Part shown: positions 1-5,772 of the stretch, piece after piece
Position numbering within the stretch: position 1 is the first letter of the stretch
How the letters are laid out: every line of letters starts with the position of its first letter
NCBI GenBank assembly: GCA_007117945.1
Contig: SKTN01000020.1
Span: forward strand, 1 to 13,083
Length of the DNA: 13,083 nt
Direction: 5' to 3'
Origin: Nitriliruptoraceae bacterium
GTDB lineage: Bacteria; Actinomycetota; Nitriliruptoria; Nitriliruptorales; Nitriliruptoraceae
Program-made: the position numbers and the translations under genes
Notes under the pieces: generated by a model
What the model was told of the DNA's origin: nothing
What the model saw: only the letters and a program-made list of their open reading frames with translations
Databases searched by the model: none

Positions 1-1143
1 GGCGGCGGTGCGCGCCGCGGCGAGCGCCACCTCGACGTCGTCCCCGGTGACCGTAACGTGGCCGATCTTGCGGCCCGGTCGCGACGCCTTGCCGTACAGG
101 TGCACCGCCGCGCCCGGGACCTCCAGGGCAGCGGGCAGCGCTGCCGCGATCCGGTCCTCACCCGGTGGGCCGAGGAGGTTGACCATCGCGGCGGCGGGGA
201 CCTGCAGGGACGCGTCCCCGAGCGGCCAGTCCAGGACCGCACGGAGGTGGTTGTGGAACTGCGAGGTGACCGCCGCCTCGATGGTGGCGTGCCCGGAGTT
301 GTGGGGGCGCAGTGACAGCTCGTTGATGGTCAGTTCACCGGCACGGTCGAGGAACAGCTCCACGGCCACGATGCCGACCCCCTCCACGGCGTCGGCGACC
401 TGCTGACCCAGCGCCGTGGCGGCCGCCGCCACCTCGGCCGGGACCCGGGCGGGCTGGAGCAGCTCCACGCAGATCCCACCCTGCTGCACCGTCTCCACGA
501 CGGGGTAGGTGACCCGCTGCCCACCGGGGCGCCGCGCGGTGACCACGGCGAGCTCCACCTCGATGTCGACCAGCGCTTCCACGAGCCACCCGCCGCCCCG
601 TGCGAGCACCTCGGCGGCTGCGGCGGCGTCGGCCACCACCTCGACGCCACGCCCGTCGTAACCCCCGCGGCGCGCCTTGCACACCACGGGCCAGCCGTGC
701 TCGGCGGCGAAGGCCGCGACGTCGTCGGCCGAGGACACCGCCGCGAAGGCCGGGACCGCGAGCCCGAGGGCGGCCAGCTGCTCCCGGGCGTGGAGCTTGT
801 CCTTGGCGTGCAGCAGCGCCGCGGCGCTGGGGTGCACGGCGTGCCCGCGCGCGGCCAGCTCCGCGAGCGCCGCGTCGGAGACCAGCTCGTGGTCGAGGGT
901 GACCACGTCCACGGCCTCGGCGAAGGCCAGCAGCGCCGCGTCATCATCGGGGGCGCCGAGGTGGCAGCGCGCACCGGCCAGCACCGCCGGCTCGTCGGTG
1001 CGCGTGGCCAGCACGTGCAGTTCGACGCCGAGGTCGATCGCCGCGGCGTGGGTCATCCGTGCCAGCTGCCCGGCACCGACCATCCCCACCCGGGCGGTGG
1101 CGGGCCGACTGGGGGCACCGAGGTGGGCGTCACGTTCGACCAT
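1..1143 (-). CDS. purK: N5-carboxyaminoimidazole ribonucleotide synthase PurK (3' end cut by window edge)
   Basis: PurK is an ATP-grasp enzyme that converts AIR, ATP and bicarbonate to N5-CAIR in step 6 of purine synthesis; PurE normally follows it. The frame is open for 381 codons and leaves the window without a stop. Family length is about 380-400, so only the last few residues are missing. An N-terminal nucleotide-binding fold shows GMVGAGQLARM (residues 20-30). The ATP-grasp lysine region is KARRGGYDGRG (156-166), and the late signature contains NE (274-275) followed by RPHNSGH (279-285). GKASRPGRKIGHV follows near 351-363. The ATG at 1143 has AGGAG about 7 nt upstream and lies 9 nt after the purL stop, so the two genes are probably cotranscribed and translationally coupled. 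The segment before RPHNSGH reads ELSL, where most PurK proteins have an APR-type sequence. Confidence 0.95.
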   Translation of the reverse strand, partial: MVERDAHLGAPSRPATARVGMVGAGQLARMTHAAAIDLGVELHVLATRTDEPAVLAGARCHLGAPDDDAALLAFAEAVDVVTLDHELVSDAALAELAARGHAVHPSAAALLHAKDKLHAREQLAALGLAVPAFAAVSSADDVAAFAAEHGWPVVCKARRGGYDGRGVEVVADAAAAAEVLARGGGWLVEALVDIEVELAVVTARRPGGQRVTYPVVETVQQGGICVELLQPARVPAEVAAAATALGQQVADAVEGVGIVAVELFLDRAGELTINELSLRPHNSGHATIEAAVTSQFHNHLRAVLDWPLGDASLQVPAAAMVNLLGPPGEDRIAAALPAALEVPGAAVHLYGKASRPGRKIGHVTVTGDDVEVALAAARTAA

Positions 1144-1152
1144 GGTGGCTCC

Positions 1153-3540
1153 TCACCCCTCCAGCAGCGCGGTCAGCCCGCCCTCGAAGGCCGAGCGGAC
1201 CTCCTCGAGGTCGAGGTCCACCAGCCCGCGGACGCGCAGACGGTTCCCGCCCACCGTGCCGACGTCGGTCAGGGGTACCTCGGCGTCGCCACACAGCTGC
1301 GCGAGGGCGCGCACGTGGGTGGAGGGCACGGTGACCAGCACCCTCCCCGGGGACTCGCTGAACAGCTGCTGCGTCGCCGACAGCTCGTCGCCGGCGCCGC
1401 CGGTCTCCGCCACCCCCGCGGCGGACAGGTCCACCTCGACGCCGACGTCGCCGGCGACGCACGACTCGGCCAGCGCCACCAGCAGCCCACCGCTACCGAC
1501 GTCGTGGGCGCTGGACAGCAGGCCCGCACGCGCGGCCTCGTGCAGCACCTCGGCGATCGCCCCCTCGAGGTCGAGGTCGACGGGCGCGAGCACCCCGCCG
1601 AGCGGCGCACCCAACCAGCGTTGCAGCTCGGAGCCGGCCAGCCCCGGCACGGTCGGCGCACCGAGCAGGAACACCAGGTCGCCGACGTCCTCGAAGGCGA
1701 GCCCGAGCGCGTCCTCGGCATCGGCCAGCACGCCCAGGATCCCGACCACGGGCGTGGGGTGGATCGCACGGCCCTGGGTCTCGTTGTACAGCGACACGTT
1801 CCCGCCCGTCACCGGCACGCCGAGGGTGCGACAGGACTCCCCCATCGCGGCGATCGAGGCGGCGAGCTGCCACATGATCTCCGGGCGCTCGGGGTTGCCG
1901 AAGTTGAGGCAGTTGGTGGTGGCCAGGGGCCTGGCACCCGTCGCGGCGACGTTGCGGAAGGCCTCGGCCACCACCCGCCGGGTGCCCTCGATCGGGTCGA
2001 GCTCGCACCACAGGCCGTTGCCGTCGGTGGAGCACGCCACCGCACGGCGGCTGTCGGGCAGGCGCACCACACCGGCGTCCGCCATGCCCGGCCCGAGCAC
2101 GGTGCCCGCCAGCACGTGCTGGTCGTACTGCTCGAACACCCACCGCTTGGAGGCCACGTTGGGGCTCGCCAGGAAGGCGAGCGCGGCCTCCTCCATCGTC
2201 CGGGACGAACGCCCGGCGGTGACATCGGGCGTGCCTCCCGGCAGGCGAGCGTCCAGGTCCTCGGCCACCACCTCGGCGTAGTCGTCCAGCCAGCCGGGCC
2301 GCTCGCGGGGCCGGTCGTAGGTGGGGCCCTCGTCGGCCAGGGAGCGGGCCGGCAGGTCGGCGACCAGCTCCCCGCGGCGGGTGAGGCGCAGCGCGTCGCC
2401 CTCCACCACCTCGCCGATCACCGCGGCGGGCACCCCCCAGCGCGCGGCGACCTCCTCCACCTCGGCGAGCCGCTCGGGCGCGACCAGGGCGAGCATGCGC
2501 TCCTGGGACTCCGAGCACAGGATCTCCCAGGACGCCATGGACGGCTCGCGCAGGTGCACCCGGTCGAGGTCGACGTCCATCCCGAGCGAGGCCGCCGAGG
2601 CCAGCTCCGAGGTGGAGCAGGCGATGCCCGCCGCACCCATGTCCTGGATGCCGGAGATCAGGTCGCGCTCGTAGAGCTCCAGGCAGCACTCGATCAGCAG
2701 CTTCTCCGCGAAGGGGTCGCCCACCTGCACGTTGGGGCGCTTCGCGTCGAGGCCGGCGTCGAACTCCTGGCTGGCGAGCACCGAGGCGCCGCCGATGCCG
2801 TCGCGGCCCGTGGCGGAGCCCAGCAGGACGGCGAGGTGGCCGACCTCCTCGGCCTTGGCGAGCTGGAGGCGGTCACGGTCCATCACGCCGATGGCCAGCA
2901 CGTTGGTCAGCGGGTTGCCGGCGTAGGTGGCGTCGAACACCACCTCGCCACCGATGTTGGGCACCCCGACGCAGTTGCCGTAGTGCCCCACCCCACGCAC
3001 CACCCCGTCGACGAGGTGGCGCTGGAGGGCGTCGGGCTCGTGGGGCACGCCGGCACCGTCGGTCCACCCCCCGGGGTCACCGAAGCGCAGGGGGTCCATC
3101 ACCGCGATGGGGCGGGCGCCCATGGTGAAGATGTCGCGCAGGATCCCACCGACGCCGGTGGCCGCGCCCTGGAAGGGCTCGACGTAGCTCGGGTGGTTGT
3201 GGGACTCGATCTTGAAGGCCACGGCGATGCCGTCACCGACGTCGACCACGCCGGCGTTCTCCCCGGGACCGGCGATCACCCAGGGCTCGTCGTGGGCGAG
3301 GCCGCGCAGGTGGATCTTCGACGACTTGTAGGAGCAGTGCTCGGACCACATCACCGAGTACATGCCGAGCTCAGCGACGGTGGGGATGCGGCCGAGCGTC
3401 GCCTCGATGCGGTCGTACTCGTCGCCGCGCAGGCCGAGCTCGTAGCCCAGCTCGCGGGCCCGCTCGGGGGGGAGGGTCTCCTCGGGCGGGAAGGCCCGGC
3501 CGGGGGGCGGGGAAGGGGAGGATGGGGCGGTGTCGGACAC
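1153..3540 (-). CDS. purL: phosphoribosylformylglycinamidine synthase, synthetase subunit PurL (short form)
   Basis: PurL is the ATP-dependent synthetase subunit of FGAM synthase (step 4). It converts FGAR to FGAM with ammonia supplied by PurQ, and PurS bridges the complex. The product has 795 residues, the short Bacillus-type PurL rather than the ~1300-residue fused enzyme, which agrees with separate purS and purQ genes here. Visible motifs are MWSEHCSYKSSK (64-75) with the conserved His68, GPGENAGVVDVGDG (91-104), ESHNHPS (112-118) followed by EPFQGAATGVGG (121-132), and later NCLNFGNPERPE, GGNVSLYNET and AHDVGSGG. The start is GTG at 3540. It has no convincing Shine-Dalgarno sequence, and the first ~20 residues are a Ser/Pro-rich, probably dispensable tail. 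No ATG offers a better start nearby. purK follows 9 nt downstream. The gene is separated from purQ by three plus-strand genes. Confidence 0.97.
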   Translation of the reverse strand: MSDTAPSSPSPPPGRAFPPEETLPPERARELGYELGLRGDEYDRIEATLGRIPTVAELGMYSVMWSEHCSYKSSKIHLRGLAHDEPWVIAGPGENAGVVDVGDGIAVAFKIESHNHPSYVEPFQGAATGVGGILRDIFTMGARPIAVMDPLRFGDPGGWTDGAGVPHEPDALQRHLVDGVVRGVGHYGNCVGVPNIGGEVVFDATYAGNPLTNVLAIGVMDRDRLQLAKAEEVGHLAVLLGSATGRDGIGGASVLASQEFDAGLDAKRPNVQVGDPFAEKLLIECCLELYERDLISGIQDMGAAGIACSTSELASAASLGMDVDLDRVHLREPSMASWEILCSESQERMLALVAPERLAEVEEVAARWGVPAAVIGEVVEGDALRLTRRGELVADLPARSLADEGPTYDRPRERPGWLDDYAEVVAEDLDARLPGGTPDVTAGRSSRTMEEAALAFLASPNVASKRWVFEQYDQHVLAGTVLGPGMADAGVVRLPDSRRAVACSTDGNGLWCELDPIEGTRRVVAEAFRNVAATGARPLATTNCLNFGNPERPEIMWQLAASIAAMGESCRTLGVPVTGGNVSLYNETQGRAIHPTPVVGILGVLADAEDALGLAFEDVGDLVFLLGAPTVPGLAGSELQRWLGAPLGGVLAPVDLDLEGAIAEVLHEAARAGLLSSAHDVGSGGLLVALAESCVAGDVGVEVDLSAAGVAETGGAGDELSATQQLFSESPGRVLVTVPSTHVRALAQLCGDAEVPLTDVGTVGGNRLRVRGLVDLDLEEVRSAFEGGLTALLEG

Positions 3541-3572
3541 GGCGGCGGCCTGGTCGTGGGTGGTGTCAGCCA

Positions 3573-3592
3573 GCGGCCGGCAGCCCGGCCGC
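3573..3592 (-). promoter_or_regulatory. perfect GC hairpin in the purL leader
   Basis: The arms GCGGCCGG and CCGGCCGC form a perfect 8-bp stem with a 4-nt loop. The hairpin ends about 32 nt before the purL GTG. If the -10 candidate at 3597-3602 is right, transcription would begin close to its outer edge, so the purL mRNA would start with this stem-loop. It could protect the 5' end or affect initiation. In DNA this rich in G and C, inverted repeats arise easily, so function is inferred only. Confidence 0.35.
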
Positions 3593-3596
3593 GGCC

Positions 3597-3602
3597 AGCC
3601 TA
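3597..3602 (-). promoter_or_regulatory. candidate -10 element for purL-purK
   Basis: On the minus strand this reads TAGGCT within GTAGGCTGG. It fits the TANNNT -10 pattern and sits 57 nt before the purL GTG. The purQ upstream region has nearly the same sequence, GTAGGCTGC. No convincing -35 hexamer is seen at the usual distance. Confidence 0.4.
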
Positions 3603-3644
3603 CGTGACCGGCCCATGCCGGCCGTCCCGACCCGCGGAGAACAT

Positions 3645-3693
3645 ATCGTTCTTCGTTGCATTATCGATGTTCGATGTGTTATCGTTCTTCGAT
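3645..3693. promoter_or_regulatory. three tandem ATCG-N5-CGAT operator-like sites with exact 18-bp spacing
   Basis: Three 13-bp elements start at 3645 (ATCGTTCTTCGTT), 3663 (ATCGATGTTCGAT) and 3681 (ATCGTTCTTCGAT). Each is preceded by T, and start-to-start distance is exactly 18 bp both times. The second and third are ATCG-N5-CGAT inverted repeats; the first has one mismatch in the right half. They lie in an AT-rich patch unlike the surrounding DNA, 67 bp before the DUF2975 start and about 105 bp before the divergent purL start. Weak promoter-like matches overlap them: TTGCAT at 3656-3661 with TATCGT at 3680-3685 on the plus strand, and GATAAT on the minus strand at 3660-3665. The likely binder is the XRE protein encoded just downstream, acting by autoregulation. 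Binding is inferred. Confidence 0.6.
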
Positions 3694-3759
3694 ACGCAGA
3701 CCCGGACCGCCACCACCGCAGCCCGCGGCGGGCGCACCCGGGGACGGGAGGTCACGAAC

Positions 3760-4392
3760 ATGACGAACCGGGACGGACGCCCACGTCGCGACAGCGCACG
3801 CACCCTGGCCGCCCTCGTGCTCGCGCTGGGCGTGGTGGCGGCGCTGGCAGGGCCGGTACTGGCGGTCTACCAGCTCACCCAGCCGGGCGGTGCGGTGGCC
3901 GTGATGGTGACCGACACCTCGGTGCTGGGTGACCCCACACCCGACGGCCTGCCCGAGGGGACCAGGCTCGATCTGGCCGGCGCCCTGGACACCGTCGACC
4001 TCGAGGTGGCTGCGCTGCCGGCCGGGCTCCGGCTGCTGACCCGCCTGGACGATCTGGTCGCCGGCGCCGTCCTGTTCGCCGGCGCGCTGATCCTGCGCAA
4101 CATCCTCGCGGACGTCGGTCGCGGGCAGCCCTTCCACCCGCGGATGCCGGGCCGCATCGCGGGACTGGCGGTCGTGGTCGTCGTCGGGGCGCTGTTCCCG
4201 GGACTCGCCGGGACCCTGGCCACGGTGGTCGTGCTCGAGTCGATCGACGGGTTCGGCGGCGGATCGCCACTCGGCTTCGTGATCGGGGAGCTCAGCCTGC
4301 TCCCGTTCGTGGTCGCGGGTGCGCTGGCCATCGCCAGCAGGGTGTTCCGGCAGGGCCAGCAGCTGACCGACGAGCTCGAGGGGCTGGTCTGA
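3760..4392 (+). CDS. DUF2975 family integral membrane protein
   Basis: This 210-residue membrane protein has four predicted helices at about 13-37, 92-112, 131-157 and 171-193, with an extracytoplasmic stretch of about 50 residues between the first two. Family marks are GQPFHPRMPGRIAGL (122-136), matching the G-x-PF...R-L motif of DUF2975, and the C-terminal VFRQGQQLTDELEGLV, matching the usual F-x-x-G-x-x-L-x-x-E/D-x-x-L-V ending. DUF2975 proteins have no defined biochemical role; they are typically encoded beside a small Cro/CI-like regulator, as in the yoaS-yozG pair of Bacillus subtilis. ATG at 3760 is chosen because GGGAGG lies 8 nt upstream. The frame is open much further upstream, but that part is antisense to purL and not credible. 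The stop overlaps the next start (TGATG), showing a coupled two-gene operon. Confidence 0.9.
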   Translation: MTNRDGRPRRDSARTLAALVLALGVVAALAGPVLAVYQLTQPGGAVAVMVTDTSVLGDPTPDGLPEGTRLDLAGALDTVDLEVAALPAGLRLLTRLDDLVAGAVLFAGALILRNILADVGRGQPFHPRMPGRIAGLAVVVVVGALFPGLAGTLATVVVLESIDGFGGGSPLGFVIGELSLLPFVVAGALAIASRVFRQGQQLTDELEGLV

Positions 4393-4682
4393 TGGCGCCG
4401 GCCGCGCCTGACGACGGCGGGCACGGGATCGTGTGCCACCTCGACGTCCTGCTCGAACGCCGGCAGCTGACGCTCAAGGAGCTCTCGGAACGGGTCGGGG
4501 TGACGGTGGTCAACCTGTCGGTGCTGAAGAACGACCGGGCACGGGCCGTGCGCTTCTCCACCCTCGCCGCGCTGTGCGAGGCGCTGGAGTGCCAGCCCGG
4601 GGAGCTGTTCAGCTACGCCGGCGACGGGGTCGCCACCGAGGCGGGCGCGCGGGACCCGGCGGGTGGCACGGAGCGCGGGTGA
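4392..4682 (+). CDS. small XRE/Cro-CI-type transcriptional regulator (YozG-like)
   Basis: This is a 96-residue DNA-binding protein. The helix-turn-helix spans roughly residues 26-47 (LTLKELSERVGVTVVNLSVL), followed by the family-typical KNDRARAVRFSTLAALCEAL and CQPGELF. This pattern matches the YozG-type regulators that accompany DUF2975 proteins. Most relatives begin near IVCHLDVLLERR, so the first ~12 residues are an extension; the tail after residue 76 is low-complexity and probably disordered. The ATG shares one base with the upstream stop, and GAGGGG lies 8 nt before it inside the DUF2975 gene, so translation is coupled. The likely target is the tandem operator at 3645-3693, with the membrane protein perhaps sensing or sequestering; that is inference. 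The protein is too short to carry a ligand domain. Confidence 0.92.
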   Translation: MAPAAPDDGGHGIVCHLDVLLERRQLTLKELSERVGVTVVNLSVLKNDRARAVRFSTLAALCEALECQPGELFSYAGDGVATEAGARDPAGGTERG

Positions 4683-4701
4683 GGGCCCTGGCAGGACCCT
4701 C
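4681..4701 (+). terminator. possible hairpin terminator after the DUF2975/XRE operon
   Basis: GAGGG pairs with CCCTC, followed inside by one mismatch and CCT paired with AGG around a GGC loop. The hairpin begins at the XRE stop codon. There is no T-tract after it, so it is at best a weak or Rho-assisted terminator. Confidence 0.35.
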
Positions 4702-4765
4702 GGCCCCACCCGCCCTGCACCGCCGCGATGCCAGGGCCGAAGGTCCCGTGGAGTGAGCGAGCCGG

Positions 4766-4771
4766 TACCCT
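4766..4771 (+). promoter_or_regulatory. candidate -10 element for the 68-residue membrane protein
   Basis: TACCCT lies in the context GGTACCCTGCGG, 34 nt before the GTG start at 4806. It matches the TANNCT-G pattern seen at the other candidate promoters of this window. No clear -35 is seen. Confidence 0.4.
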
Positions 4772-4805
4772 GCGGTCACCGCCACTCCGAGCTTCGAGGT
4801 CCTCA

Positions 4806-5012
4806 GTGGACGCCCTCAACACCCTGCGCGCCGTCCTGGTCGCCTTCGCTGCCGTCGCCGCGATCCTGCTCACCTTCCAGGGACAGTGGTTCCCCGCGGG
4901 GATCCTGGGGGCGGGCATCCTCGCCCACCTCGCGCTCTTCGCCTACCTGCGCGCCGACCGGCGGAAGATGGCGGCCGAGGACCCCTTCGAGCGGCTCCTG
5001 CAGGGCAACTGA
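4806..5012 (+). CDS. small two-helix membrane protein, function unknown
   Basis: I do not recognise this 68-residue protein. It has two hydrophobic helices, about residues 7-24 (LRAVLVAFAAVAAILLTF) and 30-48, joined by a short QGQWF turn. A charged C-terminal tail (RADRRKMAAEDPFERLLQ) should face the cytoplasm by the positive-inside rule. The GTG start at 4806 is preferred over an in-frame ATG at 4728. GAGG lies 6 nt before the GTG, the candidate promoter falls between the two starts, and the extra 26 residues would be non-hydrophobic and Arg-rich. The gene converges with purQ and their stop codons are only 5 bp apart, so transcripts must overlap unless termination occurs inside the genes. 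Frame and RBS make it a likely real gene. Confidence 0.72.
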   Translation: MDALNTLRAVLVAFAAVAAILLTFQGQWFPAGILGAGILAHLALFAYLRADRRKMAAEDPFERLLQGN

Positions 5013-5017
5013 CGGGC

Positions 5018-5695
5018 TCAGGCGAGCGCGGACGCCGCACGCAGCACGCTGTCGAAGAAGCCACGGCCGTCGGTGCCGCCGATCAGCGCGGGGTCCACGG
5101 CGTGCTCGGGATGGGGCATGAGCCCGACCACGTTGCGTGCGGCGTTGGTGACACCGGCGATGTCGCGCAGTGACCCGTTGGGGTTGCTCGCCGCGGCGTA
5201 GCGTGCGACCACGCGCCCCTCGCCCTCGAGGAGGTCCAGGGTGGCCTCGTCGGCGACGTAGCGACCCTCCCCGTGCTTGGCGGGGATCACGATGGTCTGC
5301 CCCGCGGTGAAGGCGCCGGTCCAGGCGGTGTCCGTCGCGGTCACCGTCAGGGGCACGTCCCGGCACACGAAGCGCAGGTTGGCGTTGCGGGTCAACGCCC
5401 CTGGGAGCAGGCCGGCCTCGCACAGCACCTGGAACCCGTTGCAGATGCCGAGCACCGGTCCACCCGCGGCGGCGAAGTCCGCAACGGCCTGCATCACCGG
5501 GGCCCGGTGCGCGATGGCCCCGCACCGCAGGTAGTCCCCGTGGGAGAAGCCGCCCGGAAGGATGACCGCGTCCACCCCACCGACGTCGGAGCGGCCGTGC
5601 CACAACGCCTCGGTGCGCCCACCGCAGGCCTCCACCGCCCGACGTGCGTCGCGGTCGTCGAGGGAACCGGGGAAGGTCACCACGCCGATCAGCAT
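5018..5695 (-). CDS. purQ: phosphoribosylformylglycinamidine synthase, glutaminase subunit PurQ
   Basis: PurQ is the class I glutamine amidotransferase subunit of FGAM synthase; it hydrolyses glutamine and passes ammonia to PurL. The 225-residue length is normal for the family. The start region is MLIGVVTFPGSLDDRDARRA. LPGGFSHGDYLRCGA spans 46-60, and the nucleophile elbow GICNG is at 83-87 with catalytic Cys85. GLMPHPEH (191-198) supplies His195 and Glu197, completing the triad. The ATG at 5695 has GGGAGG about 6 nt upstream; the frame is open further upstream, but that stretch falls in the leader and shows no PurQ similarity. The MFS gene ends 74 nt upstream, and a candidate -10 element overlaps that stop, so purQ may have its own promoter. 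It converges with the 68-residue membrane protein gene and is not adjacent to purL. Confidence 0.97.
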   Translation of the reverse strand: MLIGVVTFPGSLDDRDARRAVEACGGRTEALWHGRSDVGGVDAVILPGGFSHGDYLRCGAIAHRAPVMQAVADFAAAGGPVLGICNGFQVLCEAGLLPGALTRNANLRFVCRDVPLTVTATDTAWTGAFTAGQTIVIPAKHGEGRYVADEATLDLLEGEGRVVARYAAASNPNGSLRDIAGVTNAARNVVGLMPHPEHAVDPALIGGTDGRGFFDSVLRAASALA

Positions 5696-5714
5696 CCGTG
5701 CCTCCCGCTGCCTC

Positions 5715-5731
5715 CCCGGGGCACGCCCGGG
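5715..5731 (-). promoter_or_regulatory. CCCGGG hairpin upstream of the purQ ribosome binding site
   Basis: Two CCCGGG arms separated by 5 nt can form a 6-bp stem in the purQ leader, ending a few nucleotides before the GGGAGG ribosome binding site. It might modulate translation. Chance formation is a real possibility at this base composition. Confidence 0.25.
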
Positions 5732-5766
5732 ACCTCGCCGTCGCCACGTCCGGGACGGTCCGCGGC

Positions 5767-5772
5767 AGCCTA
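5767..5772 (-). promoter_or_regulatory. candidate -10 element for purQ
   Basis: The minus-strand hexamer TAGGCT, in GTAGGCTGCCGCGG, is 72 nt before the purQ ATG and overlaps the stop codon of the MFS gene. It is nearly identical to the purL element (GTAGGCTGGCCGCGG). No good -35 is apparent. Confidence 0.4.

Noticed and set aside
697..3600. A very long plus-strand open frame opposite purK and purL, continuing in frame into the DUF2975 gene
   Set aside because: It lies antisense to two strongly conserved genes, its translation is Gly/His/Arg/Gln-rich with no recognisable domain, and long antisense frames are expected at this GC content. Only the last part, from 3760, is a real gene.
3645..3698. 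Short CRISPR-like array
   Set aside because: The 18-bp units are contiguous near-repeats without unique spacers, and the internal symmetry fits operators, not CRISPR repeats.
3541..4805. Insertion sequence or integrase explaining the break between purQ and purL
   Set aside because: No transposase, integrase, terminal inverted repeats or target duplications are visible around the segment.
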